Part shown: in pieces, positions 21,955 to 30,594 of the stretch | How positions within the stretch are numbered: the first letter of the stretch is position 1 | Layout: every line of letters starts with the position of its first letter | Source of the DNA: Bacteroidales bacterium UBA3653 | GTDB taxonomy: Bacteria > Bacteroidota > Bacteroidia > Bacteroidales > Paludibacteraceae | Reading direction: 5' to 3' | DNA length: 35,375 nucleotides | Assembly (NCBI GenBank): GCA_002373505.1 | Contig: DFKE01000002.1 | Span: 133,211 to 168,585 of the forward strand | Position numbers and translations under genes: made by a program | The notes under the pieces: generated by a model | What the model was told of the DNA's origin: nothing | What the model saw: the letters and a program-made list of their open reading frames with translations, nothing else | Database searches by the model: none

Positions 21955-24783
21955 ATGCCCGAAATGTCAAAAAAGTTTGTCCCTAAGCACAAAGGAGACA
22001 AGAATCCCAACCCGAAATTATTGAAGTTCGTCCGTCACGTCACGGACCGTATTCCCGGTAAGATCAAGATGACCACCGATGCCCCGGAATACTGGGGTCT
22101 CGCTTGTATCTTTGAGGATGAGATGGACGCTGTGACAAGAGAAGCGTCGCTGGATCTGTTGCTGGACATGCTACCCGGTAATTTCTTTAAGGTACGCGAG
22201 CACCACACGTACGCGCAACTGCACGAGATGAACGCCAAGAAGCACTACACGCCGGACGACAAGTCGTTTGACGAGTTGCTGGACAAGTTGGCGTATTTCG
22301 GTATGCTGGAGTATGACTACGGAGACCATTACACCAACGGTCAGGGTCCGGACGAAGGAACGACTTTCAACCGTGAAGACAGAATATACTGGGTGCCGAT
22401 GTTCGTTCCCGGCAGTGCCGAATATACCAACATGAACACCGAACTGATGGACCGCCATCCTGAGTTGGCGATGTTCTTCGAGCGCATGACATTCCTGCCG
22501 CTTGAGAAGATCACGCCGATGGTGCCGATGGGCGGCAGCGGTATAGGAATGCACGTCATTCCGGTAGAGAAAGCTATCTCGATGGAGAACCAGAGTGTGG
22601 ATATCGAACATATCAGCTACTGGCTTAAGAAATACGAAGGACATATCGGTGTGGGCATCTGCTCATGTCGTTACGGCCGCAAGAAACTGGACGAAGGCTG
22701 CGCGGACGACTACCGCGACTGGTGCATCGGCGTGGGCGACATGGCGGATTACCTGCGTGAGACAGGCCGCGGACACGATATAACCTACGATGAGGCGATG
22801 GCTATCCTCAAGAAAGCAGAGGATCACGGTTTTGTACACCAGGTGACGAATATAGACGGCGAGGGTAAGATATTTGCCATCTGCAACTGCAACGTAAAGA
22901 TATGTAATGCGTTGCGTACCTCGCAGTTGTTCAATACACCTAATATGTCGCGTAGCGCGTATGTAGCGGAAGTGGATCCGAAGAAATGCGTAGCTTGCGG
23001 CCGGTGCGTAGAGTACTGTCCGGCAGGTGCAGTCAAACTCGGACAGAAACTATGCACCAAGCATGGTCCGCAGACTTATCCGAAACAGGAGTTGCCGGAC
23101 GCAACCCCATGGGGTCCGGAAAAATGGAACGAGAACTACCGCGACGACAACCGCGTCAACTGCTATCCTACCGGAACGGCACCTTGCAAGACCGCTTGTC
23201 CGGCACATATCGCTGTGCAGGGCTACCTCAAGAAAGCCGCGGAAGGCAAATATACGGAGGCATTGGAACTCATCAAACGCGAGAACCCGTTCCCGGCAGT
23301 ATGCGGACGTATCTGTAACCGCCGCTGCGAGGACGCTTGCACAAGAGGTACGATTGACCGCGCCGTAGCTATCGACGCCGTGAAGAAATTCATTGCCGAG
23401 AAAGACCTACATGCTGAGACACGTTTTGTGCCGGAGGTCAATATCTGCTCCAATGTCCAGGAGCGTTGGGAGGAGAAAATCGCCATCATCGGCGGTGGTC
23501 CTGCGGGTCTGAGTTGTGCCTACTATTTAGCCACGATGGGATATAAACCGACTGTGTTCGAAAAGAACGAAGAACCGGGCGGAATGCTCCGATACGGTAT
23601 CCCGTCATACAAACTTGACAAGGAAGTGATCAAGGCAGAGATAGACATCATGCGCGAGATCGGCGTAGAGATAAAATGCGGTGTCGAAGTTGGCAAAGAT
23701 ATTACCATAGACGATCTTCGCAAACAGGGCTACAAGGGCTTCTATGTGGCGATCGGATGTCAGGGAGGTCGTCTGCCGGGTATTCCGGGAGAAGATTTGG
23801 AGGGCTGCACCACCGCCATCGACTTCCTGCACAACGCCAACTGCGGAGGCAAGAAGATCAACGGCAAAGTGGTAGTTGTCGGTGGCGGAAACGTAGCCAT
23901 CGATGCTGCGCGAGTTGCCAAAAGAAGCGGTGCGAGCGAGGTGACGATGCTGTCGCTGGAAACTGAAGATATTATGCCGGCATCCCAAGAAGAGCGCATG
24001 GAAGCGCGCGAGGATGGAGTAGTGATCAATCCGGGATGGGGACCGAAGGAGGTGAAAGGTGAAAGTGGAAAGGTGAAAGGAATTACCTTCAAGAAGTGCC
24101 TCTCTGTCTTCAATGCAGAACATAAGTTTGCACCGACATTCGACGAAAATGAGACGATCACGTTAGAGGCGGACCTTGTGATCTTTGCTATCGGTCAGAC
24201 GGTGGTATTGAAAGACCTGCTGAAAGATACCAAGGTGGAGTTCGTCCGTGGTGTTTATCCTGTTGCTGACAAACTGACCTACCAGACAGCCGAGCCCGAC
24301 ATCTTCGTCGGCGGTGATGTGTTCACCGGTCCTAAGTTTGCCATCGATGCCATCGCAGCCGGTAAAGAAGCAGCCGAGAGTCTGCATCGCTACGTACAAC
24401 ACGGACATATGACTATCGGTCGTAACCGCCGTGATTTCATCGAACTGGACAAGAGCGACATCCTCGTGGAGCAGTACGACAACGGTTCGCGTCAGGAACC
24501 GGGAGTTATTCCGACAAAAAGTAATTTTGAGGAATACCACGGAACGCTGACCGAAGAGCAGGTAAAGAAAGAAACCGCCCGTTGCCTCAGTTGCGGTGCG
24601 TCGGTAGTGGATGAGAACAGGTGTATCGGTTGCGGAATCTGTACTACCAAGTGCGCTTTTGACGCTATCCATCTGCACCGCGAACATCCGGAAGCAAGTA
24701 TCATGCGTACCTCGGAGAATAAGTTCGACGGAATCCTGCCGTACATGATCAAGAGAGCAGGGAAAATAGTATTTGAAAGTTGA
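21955..24783 (+). CDS. Large Fe-S / FAD / NAD(P) oxidoreductase (GltD/NfnB-like)
   Basis: This 942-aa protein has three parts. Residues 1-340 are an uncommon N-terminal region with several cysteines (GICSCRYGRKKLDEGCADDYRDWC, split; FAICNCNVKIC). A 4Fe-4S motif CVACGRCVEYCPAG follows at about 345-358. Residues about 410-800 are like the glutamate synthase small subunit: CKTACPAHI and CGRICNRRCEDAC, FAD site IIGGGPAGLSCAYYLATMG at about 512, NAD(P) site VVVVGGGNVAIDAARVAKRSG (split) at about 641, and a final FVGGDVFTGP. A C-terminal cluster CLSCGASVV, CIGCGICTTKCAF lies at about 880-905. It may pass electrons between NAD(P)H and ferredoxin or a hydrogenase; placement between hypB and hypA supports the latter but proves nothing. 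A GGTGAAAG-type repeat is translated near residue 700. Confidence 0.8.
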   Translation: MPEMSKKFVPKHKGDKNPNPKLLKFVRHVTDRIPGKIKMTTDAPEYWGLACIFEDEMDAVTREASLDLLLDMLPGNFFKVREHHTYAQLHEMNAKKHYTPDDKSFDELLDKLAYFGMLEYDYGDHYTNGQGPDEGTTFNREDRIYWVPMFVPGSAEYTNMNTELMDRHPELAMFFERMTFLPLEKITPMVPMGGSGIGMHVIPVEKAISMENQSVDIEHISYWLKKYEGHIGVGICSCRYGRKKLDEGCADDYRDWCIGVGDMADYLRETGRGHDITYDEAMAILKKAEDHGFVHQVTNIDGEGKIFAICNCNVKICNALRTSQLFNTPNMSRSAYVAEVDPKKCVACGRCVEYCPAGAVKLGQKLCTKHGPQTYPKQELPDATPWGPEKWNENYRDDNRVNCYPTGTAPCKTACPAHIAVQGYLKKAAEGKYTEALELIKRENPFPAVCGRICNRRCEDACTRGTIDRAVAIDAVKKFIAEKDLHAETRFVPEVNICSNVQERWEEKIAIIGGGPAGLSCAYYLATMGYKPTVFEKNEEPGGMLRYGIPSYKLDKEVIKAEIDIMREIGVEIKCGVEVGKDITIDDLRKQGYKGFYVAIGCQGGRLPGIPGEDLEGCTTAIDFLHNANCGGKKINGKVVVVGGGNVAIDAARVAKRSGASEVTMLSLETEDIMPASQEERMEAREDGVVINPGWGPKEVKGESGKVKGITFKKCLSVFNAEHKFAPTFDENETITLEADLVIFAIGQTVVLKDLLKDTKVEFVRGVYPVADKLTYQTAEPDIFVGGDVFTGPKFAIDAIAAGKEAAESLHRYVQHGHMTIGRNRRDFIELDKSDILVEQYDNGSRQEPGVIPTKSNFEEYHGTLTEEQVKKETARCLSCGASVVDENRCIGCGICTTKCAFDAIHLHREHPEASIMRTSENKFDGILPYMIKRAGKIVFES
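24051..24081. repeat. In-frame GGTGAAAG repeat inside the oxidoreductase gene
   Basis: About 30 bp of GGTGAAAG/GTGGAAAG units are translated as VKGESGKVKG, in a loop after WGPKE. Confidence 0.7.
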
Positions 24784-24890
24784 AAGTTGAAAGTTGAAAG
24801 AAGTTTTTTAGTTGAAAGTTGAAAGACTTCAAAACTCTCCACTAGACGGCTTCTATCAACTATCAACTATAAACTATAAACTAAAAAATC
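24775..24890. repeat. Composite junction repeat, right copy
   Basis: Same architecture as 21855-21945, with the identical 44-bp core at 24811-24854 and ACTATAA/CAACTAT units to 24885. It supplies the stop of the oxidoreductase (FES then TGA within GAAAGTTGAAAG). Confidence 0.9.
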
Positions 24891-24891
24891 A

Positions 24892-25245
24892 ATGCACGAA
24901 CTCGGAATCGTCTTCTATATCATCCGTGACGTCAAGAAAGCGGCGCAGGAAAATGGCGTAGAGCACGTCTCGGCGGTGGTGATGAACATCGGCGAGGTGA
25001 GCACGATTATTCCTGAGTATCTGACCGACTGCTGGAGGTGGGCGGCAGATAAAGAAGAGATGCTGAAGGGCTGCGAACTGAAGATAGAACCCATCCCTGC
25101 CGTGACGCATTGTGACGGGTGCGGAAAGGACTATCCGACGGTAGCGCACGGCAAGATTTGTCCCCACTGCGGCAGCGAGCAGACGTGGCTCCTGCGAGGC
25201 AACGAGGTGGAAATCAAAGAAATCGTCGTCCCGCAAAATGACTAA
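24892..25245 (+). CDS. hypA: Hydrogenase nickel metallochaperone HypA
   Basis: The 117-aa protein begins MHELGI, where His2 is the nickel ligand, and has a zinc site CDGC (about 83-86) and CPHC (about 99-102). It delivers nickel together with HypB. It lies downstream of the oxidoreductase rather than next to hypB, separated by the direct-repeat-flanked gene. Its last codons and TAA lie in an AAATGACTAAAT-type repeat that continues to the next gene. Confidence 0.93.
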   Translation: MHELGIVFYIIRDVKKAAQENGVEHVSAVVMNIGEVSTIIPEYLTDCWRWAADKEEMLKGCELKIEPIPAVTHCDGCGKDYPTVAHGKICPHCGSEQTWLLRGNEVEIKEIVVPQND

Positions 25246-25293
25246 ATAGCAGAATAAATGACAAAATTATAAATGAATAAATGAATAAATAAC
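25232..25293. repeat. AAATGAATAAATGAAT junction repeat
   Basis: Degenerate AAATGAC/AAATGAAT units between hypA and the next gene, of the same family as 28540-28611 and the first 25 bases of the window. It holds the hypA stop. Confidence 0.75.
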
Positions 25294-25623
25294 ATGGCTT
25301 GTTTTATTGTACCATTAACGCAGGCGATCGCCACAACGGTGTATCGCAAACATGTAGAAAAGAAAGTGCAGCATGAAGGTGAAAAAAGTCTTTCAACTTT
25401 CAATTCTCAACTTTCAACTCGTCTCAAGAGCCTCGAACTAATGCTCTGGGGCGGATCCATGATGTTGCTGGTTGATCATTTGGTAAATGGTGAACTTTTC
25501 GCATGGAACCTCCGCGAAGTGCTGACTATAGGCGTCCCCATGTCTGTTGTAGTTACCGCAGTATGGGCAATATGGTGTTATGCCAAAGAGAGGAAGGCTG
25601 TGAAGAAAGAAAAGGCCGCATGA
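25294..25623 (+). CDS. Small membrane protein, unidentified
   Basis: The 109 residues include two hydrophobic segments (about 45-60, LMLWGGSMMLLVDHLV, and 74-95, LTIGVPMSVVVTAVWAIWCY) and a basic C-terminal end. I do not recognise the family. Residues 26-46 (VQHEGEKSLSTFNSQLSTRLKS) are encoded by a CTTTCAACTTTCAATT repeat of the junction type. The gene precedes a DUF5692 membrane protein in the same direction after about 50 bp, so the two may be cotranscribed. Confidence 0.65.
   Translation: MACFIVPLTQAIATTVYRKHVEKKVQHEGEKSLSTFNSQLSTRLKSLELMLWGGSMMLLVDHLVNGELFAWNLREVLTIGVPMSVVVTAVWAIWCYAKERKAVKKEKAA
25385..25425. repeat. In-frame CTTTCAACT repeat inside the small membrane protein gene
   Basis: Units CTTTCAACTTTCAATTCTCA and CTTTCAACT, the same words as the junction at 1861-1990, in frame. 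Confidence 0.8.
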
Positions 25624-25672
25624 TGCGATCCTTCATTAAATATCAATTAATCAAACACAAAATTAAAATCTT

Positions 25673-26779
25673 ATGTTTTTTCAAGTGTATGGAGAGCATG
25701 CCCTGATCCAGTGGGTGATGCTGTTCGTAGTCCTCGCAGGACTGATTCTTTGGAATGAGTTTGCCCGTCGTACCAAAATGGGCGGTGCTATCACGTTCTT
25801 CGCTATTCCGCTGGCATTGACCGTTTATTTCATTGCCATCGCAGTGGGTGCCCGCATGGGTGCTGAATGGGCGCTGACCAACCAGACACATGTCTATATG
25901 AACGGTTGGTTCCATTATGCCAAACTGTATGCGGCTCTCACCGGCTGTATCGGTTTCATGATGATCAAGTACGAATGGGGTATAGGCGCCAAACGCTGGT
26001 TCAAACCGTTCCCGTTCATTATTGTAGCTATCAACATCCTCATTGCCGTTTGCTCTGATTTCGAGTCCGCTATCTTGGGATGGAACAAATGGTGGCTGTC
26101 AAGCGAAGGTGTATGGTTGTATGGCGGCTGGCATAACGTATTCAACGGTCTTGCCGGTTTGTTCAACATCTTCTGTATGACCGCATGGTGGAATGTATAT
26201 CCGTCGAAGGACGGCAAGGACATGATCTGGGCGGACATGACATGGGTATATATCCTCGTTTATGACATCTGGAACTTCGCTTACACGTACAACTGTCTGC
26301 CGACTCACAGCTGGTATTGCGGTATCGCGCTGCTGCTTGCTCCGACCGTAGCTGCTATCTGCTGGAACCGTGGCGGTTGGATCCAGAACCGCGCTAACAC
26401 GCTGGCTATCTGGTGTATGTTTGCACAGGTATTCCCGCTCTTCCAAGAGACCTTCTTCAACGGCAAACAATTCTTCTCATGGGCAGTCCTGCCGACCCAG
26501 TATGTCAACGGTATCGAGACGATTGAGGCTATTTATGCCGCTTCCGGTCTGGGTGATGAGGTTGTTGCACATACTACCGTTGCCGCAGAGGGTGCTACTG
26601 CTGCCAACCCGACAGCTATGCTGGTGATTTCTGCACTCGCATTGATCACCAATATCGTAGCCTTTGGTTATATCATGTATCAGGCTAAGAAACGTCATAT
26701 CAACCCGTATAAGGAGGATGTCTTCGTTGATCAGAAGTACTACAAGGACGCTATGGAGCGCGCCGTGGTTAATTCTTGA
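25673..26779 (+). CDS. DUF5692 family multi-pass membrane protein
   Basis: The 368-aa protein has about nine hydrophobic segments and many conserved Trp and Asn residues: HALIQWVMLFVVLAGLILWNEFARR, GWNKWWLSSEGVWLYGGWHNVFNGLAG, ADMTWVYILVYDIWNFAYTYNCLP and FPLFQETFFNGKQ. It fits the uncharacterised DUF5692 family of anaerobic bacteria. The substrate is unknown. A strong terminator follows 22 bp after the stop. Confidence 0.75.
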   Translation: MFFQVYGEHALIQWVMLFVVLAGLILWNEFARRTKMGGAITFFAIPLALTVYFIAIAVGARMGAEWALTNQTHVYMNGWFHYAKLYAALTGCIGFMMIKYEWGIGAKRWFKPFPFIIVAINILIAVCSDFESAILGWNKWWLSSEGVWLYGGWHNVFNGLAGLFNIFCMTAWWNVYPSKDGKDMIWADMTWVYILVYDIWNFAYTYNCLPTHSWYCGIALLLAPTVAAICWNRGGWIQNRANTLAIWCMFAQVFPLFQETFFNGKQFFSWAVLPTQYVNGIETIEAIYAASGLGDEVVAHTTVAAEGATAANPTAMLVISALALITNIVAFGYIMYQAKKRHINPYKEDVFVDQKYYKDAMERAVVNS

Positions 26780-26801
26780 TTACATACATCCGTTTGAAAT
26801 A

Positions 26802-26836
26802 GCAGAAAAAACGTCCTTTTGGGGCGTTTTTTCTGC
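26802..26836 (+). terminator. Intrinsic terminator after the DUF5692 gene
   Basis: GCAGAAAAAACG and CGTTTTTTCTGC pair perfectly over 12 bp with two further G:C-type pairs around a TTTT loop. The stem is A/T rich on both sides and would also act in the reverse direction. Confidence 0.9.
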
Positions 26837-26896
26837 AAGTTGTGTATCATTAGCCGTAAATGGTATAACGGCTATAACCATTTAAACACACATCAT

Positions 26897-28084
26897 ATGC
26901 AAAACTTTGATTACCAGACACCTACGCGCCTCATTTTCGGGGAAGGTGTAGTACAGAAACTGCCGAAAGTGATGAGTGCGTTCGGCAAGAAAATCCTCCT
27001 TACATACGGCGGAGGCAGTATTAAGAAGATTCCGGCTCTTAGAAATCAGTCGCTGAGCCTCTATGACTATGTCCACACGTTACTCAAGGATTTCGAGATC
27101 ATTGAGCTGAGCGGTATTCAGCCGAATCCGAAATATGATCCTTCCGTTTTAGAAGGTGTGCGGCTATGTAAGGAGCACAAAATAGATGTAATCCTCTCCG
27201 TTGGTGGCGGCAGCGTACTGGATTGCTCCAAAGCAATTGCTGCCGGTGCCTGCTATGAAGGTGACCCCTGGGATCTCATTTCCTATAAAGTCAAAGCCCA
27301 AGCGGCACTTCCGATTGTGGATATCATCACCCTCGCAGCTACCGGAAGCGAGTACGACTGCGGCGGTGTCATTTCGCGCACGGAGACCAACGACAAAATT
27401 GGTTATATGGACCGTCACTTGTTTCCCGCTGTTTCATTCCTTGACCCGACATACACTTTCTCGGTGAGCAAGAAACAGACAGCAGCCGGTATTGCCGACG
27501 CGATGAATCATACGATAGAGCAGTATTTCGCAGAAGATACAACACTCCTTAACGATGGTTTTTGCGAGTCCATGCTCCGCTCTCTCATGGAGAACGGCCG
27601 CAAGTGTCTGGCTAACCCCGAGGACTACCAAGCCCGCGCAGAGATGATGTTGGCTTGCACGTATGGCTGCAACGGTATTCTGGCGCTTGGTAACAGCGAG
27701 TCGGGCTGGCCTTGCCACGGCATAGAGCACGCGCTGAGTGCGTACTACGACATCACTCACGGCGAGGGCTTGGCGATCATCACACCGCGGTGGATGAAAC
27801 ACATCCTCAACGAGCACACCCTGTCGCGTTTCGTCAAATACGGCATTAACGTCTTTGGCATCGACCCCTCGCTGACGCCATGGGAGATTGCCAACAAAGC
27901 CATCGAAGCGACGTACGCTTTCTTTGAGTCCATCGGCATTCCTATGCACCTGCGCGAAGTGGGTATCGACGAGAGCCGTTTGGATGAGATGGCGCATCAC
28001 ATCGCTGTTAACGAAGGTCTGGAGAACGCCTATGCGCCGCTTACAGAGCAGGATATAAAAGAAATATTAGTAGATAGTTTGTAA
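26897..28084 (+). CDS. Iron-containing alcohol dehydrogenase (butanol dehydrogenase-like)
   Basis: This is a group III, metal-dependent NAD(P)H alcohol dehydrogenase of the BdhA/YqhD type (395 aa). It begins MQNFDYQTPTRLIFGEG, has the nucleotide site SVGGGSVLDCSKAIAAG and the metal ligands in IADAMNHTIEQY, CHGIEHALSAYYD and ITHGEGLAI. It probably reduces aldehydes in fermentation. ATG 26897 is chosen because the longer frame would begin inside the terminator. A small inverted repeat ATGGT..ACCAT lies just upstream. Confidence 0.93.
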   Translation: MQNFDYQTPTRLIFGEGVVQKLPKVMSAFGKKILLTYGGGSIKKIPALRNQSLSLYDYVHTLLKDFEIIELSGIQPNPKYDPSVLEGVRLCKEHKIDVILSVGGGSVLDCSKAIAAGACYEGDPWDLISYKVKAQAALPIVDIITLAATGSEYDCGGVISRTETNDKIGYMDRHLFPAVSFLDPTYTFSVSKKQTAAGIADAMNHTIEQYFAEDTTLLNDGFCESMLRSLMENGRKCLANPEDYQARAEMMLACTYGCNGILALGNSESGWPCHGIEHALSAYYDITHGEGLAIITPRWMKHILNEHTLSRFVKYGINVFGIDPSLTPWEIANKAIEATYAFFESIGIPMHLREVGIDESRLDEMAHHIAVNEGLENAYAPLTEQDIKEILVDSL

Positions 28085-28107
28085 TTTCAAAAATTCCGCT
28101 CAAAAAC

Positions 28108-28139
28108 TTGCATATGTGAAATTTTTGTTGTACCTTTGC
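28108..28139 (+). promoter_or_regulatory. Promoter after the alcohol dehydrogenase gene
   Basis: TTG (28108-28110), 20 nt, TACCTTTGC (28131-28139), in the ACTTGCATATG form. Confidence 0.8.
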
Positions 28140-28142
28140 ATC

Positions 28143-28490
28143 GTGTTTCAGATAATTCGCCAATATACCCCTGTGATACTCATTATGATGATGAGTATGT
28201 TTGTCGTTGCTTTGGCGATAGATGAATACAACGACAGCCGTCGCATCGCGGAGGATTTGCGTATCGAGGGATGCGTGGAACTGGAGACTGAGGACTATGA
28301 GTGGGACGAAGGATTGACACCCAGCCTCACTCCGGTTATCATCTCCAAGGGGGAAGAACGAAACTATATGTCATTGCTAACTGATTATCAGTTATCCGCT
28401 CCCTATATATCCGACAAGCAGAAATTAGGTTTAGTGCGGCGTTATGCCCCGCGAAAAGCATTTGTAGGCTATCACTATGCCCGGACATAA
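28143..28490 (+). CDS. Small secreted or membrane-anchored protein, unidentified
   Basis: From GTG 28143 the protein has 115 aa: a hydrophobic N-terminal segment (QIIRQYTPVILIMMMSMFVVALAI) that would act as an anchor, then an acidic region (ELETEDYEWDEG) and a basic C-terminal end. The position of the promoter rules out the ATG at 28116. GTG 28143 would be almost leaderless; ATG 28185 is the alternative and would leave a shorter hydrophobic start. No family is recognised. A terminator follows. Confidence 0.55.
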   Translation: MFQIIRQYTPVILIMMMSMFVVALAIDEYNDSRRIAEDLRIEGCVELETEDYEWDEGLTPSLTPVIISKGEERNYMSLLTDYQLSAPYISDKQKLGLVRRYAPRKAFVGYHYART

Positions 28491-28495
28491 ATTAT

Positions 28496-28531
28496 ACGGT
28501 ATGAACTCATATGAGTTTGTACCGTTTTTTT
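28496..28531 (+). terminator. Intrinsic terminator
   Basis: ACGGTA and TACCGT enclose an inner AACTCATATGAGTT palindrome, followed by seven T. Confidence 0.85.
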
Positions 28532-28539
28532 GTTATAAA

Positions 28540-28611
28540 TGGCTAAATGAACAAATAAATGACCAAATAGTAAATGACCAAATAGTAAATGACTAAATTG
28601 TAAATGAAAAA
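28540..28611. repeat. AAATGACCAAATAGT tandem repeat before the Na/Pi cotransporter gene
   Basis: About four 15-bp units of GACCAAATAGTAAAT type. The last unit, AAATGAAAAAATG, provides the start codon at 28612. The window begins with the same repeat (TAAATGACCAAATGG). Confidence 0.85.
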
Positions 28612-30288
28612 ATGGATTTTATCAGTATTTTAACAGCTATCTTGACTCTCATAGCAGGTATCGGAGTGTTCCTCGTTGCCTGCACAATGATGAGTAGCAA
28701 CTTGGAGTCGGCGGCTTCACGGCGGCTCAAACAACTCTTCTCTCACACAGGCAACAACAAACTGATCGGCGTCGGTATCGGTACGCTCGGTACGGCGGCT
28801 ATCCAGTCCAGCGGTGCCGTGACGGTCATGGTCATCGGTTTTGTGAACGTGGGTATCATGTCCCTCACCCAAGCCGCCACCATCATCTACGGAGCAAATA
28901 TCGGTACCACCGTCACCGCCCAACTGGTAGCGCTCGGTCTGTCCGGTTCCAACAGCCTCTCCACCACCGTCCTTTTCGCCGCTTTTGCAGGCATAGGAGC
29001 CTTTATGATGCACTTCGCCAAGAATGATTCGTGGAAAAAGACAGGCGGTATACTGACGGGCTTCGGAATGCTCTTTGTCGGACTCAGTATGATGGCGAAT
29101 GCTATGGATGAGTTTGCGGCACTCGACTCCGTCAAACTGTTCCTCGCTTCGATAAGTAACCCGCTGCTGCTGGTGCTCTTGGGAACCATCATCACAGCGA
29201 TTATCCAGTCCTCCTCCGTCATGACCTCCATCGCCATCACGATGGTCGTTACGGGGCTTATTGCGCTGGACCAGGGTATCTACCTCACGATGGGTAGTAA
29301 CATCGGTTCGTGCGTGGTGGCTATCATCGCGGGTATGACCAGCGGCGTAGCTGCCAAACGGACGGCGATGATCCACCTGCTTTTCAATGTGTTAGGTGTC
29401 GTTCTGTTCCTTTGCGCAGCCTTGACGCTCAGCCTTGTTACCGCCGGCGTCTGGTCCTTCGGAACGATCTTCGAGCGTCTCTTCCCCGCTGCTCCGCAAC
29501 TGCAATTAGCCATGTTCCACACGGTCTTTAACGTCACTACGATGCTGGTGGCTTTGCCGCTCACCAACGCGCTGGTCAACCTCGCTTGCCGTATCATCAA
29601 AGACCAACCGGCGCAGAAAACCAACGAGCCGCATCTCTATTTCCTCGACCCGCAGATGTTGCGCACGCCCGTAGTGGCTATCCGTCAGCTCAAAGCCGAA
29701 GTGGAGAACATGGCGCAAATGGCCATCGAGAACTACCAACGCTCTATCCGTGATGTCACTACGCTGGATAACTCCGAACGCGAGCTCTTCGACCGGACGG
29801 AAGCCCAACTCAACTATCTCAACCGCGAACTGGTGCATTACGCACTGCTCCTCTCCAATAACCAGCTCAGTCAGTTTGACCACCAATACCTTGTCTCGAC
29901 TATCCGCACGGTCAGCGACCTGGAGCGTATCGGCGACTACGCCAAAAATATCATCGAATATGCCGACAGCCTCCGCCAGCAGGAGGTGCGTTTCTCTGAC
30001 TACGCGCTCAAAGAGATCGACCAGATGAACACCCTCATCAGCCGTCTCTACGAAGCAGCGATGCAGGCGTACCATAAGATGGACATGGATGCACTCGGAC
30101 TCGCCAACCAGGTTGAGGACGAGATAGACCAGTTGACCGACGAGATGGAGCGCAATCATATCCAGCGCCTCGCTTTGGGAATCTGCAAACCCCAAGCAGG
30201 AACCGAATATATCTCCCTTGCACAGAACTCCGAAAGGGTTGCCGACCACCTCATCAACGTAGCGAAAACCATCCGGGATTTACAATAA
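28612..30288 (+). CDS. Na/Pi cotransporter family protein with PhoU-like tail
   Basis: The 558-aa protein has two NptA-type repeats (about residues 20-120 and 160-260), each with the QSS motif: GTAAIQSSGAVTVMVIGF and TAIIQSSSVMTSIAIT. A hydrophobic segment at about 260-330 follows, and a cytoplasmic helical PhoU-like domain runs from about 360 to the end (SDLERIGDYAKNIIEYAD, SERVADHLINVAKTI). It probably imports phosphate with sodium, using the sodium gradient that Na+-NQR makes. Confidence 0.92.
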   Translation: MDFISILTAILTLIAGIGVFLVACTMMSSNLESAASRRLKQLFSHTGNNKLIGVGIGTLGTAAIQSSGAVTVMVIGFVNVGIMSLTQAATIIYGANIGTTVTAQLVALGLSGSNSLSTTVLFAAFAGIGAFMMHFAKNDSWKKTGGILTGFGMLFVGLSMMANAMDEFAALDSVKLFLASISNPLLLVLLGTIITAIIQSSSVMTSIAITMVVTGLIALDQGIYLTMGSNIGSCVVAIIAGMTSGVAAKRTAMIHLLFNVLGVVLFLCAALTLSLVTAGVWSFGTIFERLFPAAPQLQLAMFHTVFNVTTMLVALPLTNALVNLACRIIKDQPAQKTNEPHLYFLDPQMLRTPVVAIRQLKAEVENMAQMAIENYQRSIRDVTTLDNSERELFDRTEAQLNYLNRELVHYALLLSNNQLSQFDHQYLVSTIRTVSDLERIGDYAKNIIEYADSLRQQEVRFSDYALKEIDQMNTLISRLYEAAMQAYHKMDMDALGLANQVEDEIDQLTDEMERNHIQRLALGICKPQAGTEYISLAQNSERVADHLINVAKTIRDLQ

Positions 30289-30316
30289 GCTTCGTTGTAC
30301 CTTCGACCACCTCCCC
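30289..30316. repeat. Remnant of the hairpin repeat
   Basis: TTGTACCTTCGACCACCTCC matches the reverse complement of the right arm of the hairpin repeat at 4140-4337 (GGAGGTCGAAGTACAA, with small differences). Confidence 0.5.
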
Positions 30317-30457
30317 GGACATTTTTTGCCAAGCCTGAAGGCTTTCCTGTTGCATGAACCTATAAGCCGTTTTTATACGCGCATAAACGTCTTAAGCCCC
30401 ATACAACAGATAAAATATGTTTTATTTGGCAAAAAAATGTCCGAACGCTTGCATATG
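30317..30457. repeat. MITE-like palindromic repeat, copy 2 (inverted relative to copy 1)
   Basis: GGACATTTTTTGCCAA at the left is the inverse of TTGGCAAAAAAATGTCC at the right. Interior blocks shared with the 3989-4146 element include GGCTTTCCTGTTG, AAGCCGTTTTTAT, CATAAACGTCT and CAACAGATAAAAT. It ends in CTTGCATATG, the first half of the promoter of the phosphatidyltransferase gene. The left inverted repeat is shorter than in copy 1. Confidence 0.75.
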
Positions 30458-30480
30458 TGCAATTTTTGTTGTACCTTTGC
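30449..30480 (+). promoter_or_regulatory. Promoter of the phosphatidyltransferase operon
   Basis: TTG (30449-30451), 20 nt, TACCTTTGC (30472-30480). The whole promoter GCTTGC(A/G)TATGTGCAATT to TACCTTTGC matches that of metK almost base for base. Confidence 0.8.
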
Positions 30481-30500
30481 GCCCCGATTTCAAAAACAAG

Positions 30501-30575
30501 CCGTAACACGTCACCCGTAACCGGTCACCCGTCACCCGTCACCCGTAACCTGTCACCCCTCTGACGGCTGACGGC
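30501..30575. repeat. CGTCACCCGTAACC tandem repeat
   Basis: Heptamers CGTCACC and CGTAACC, then CTGACGG units, fill the leader between promoter and start codon. The same family lies after 32476. Confidence 0.85.
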
Positions 30576-30594
30576 TCTAACTAAAAACAAACAA

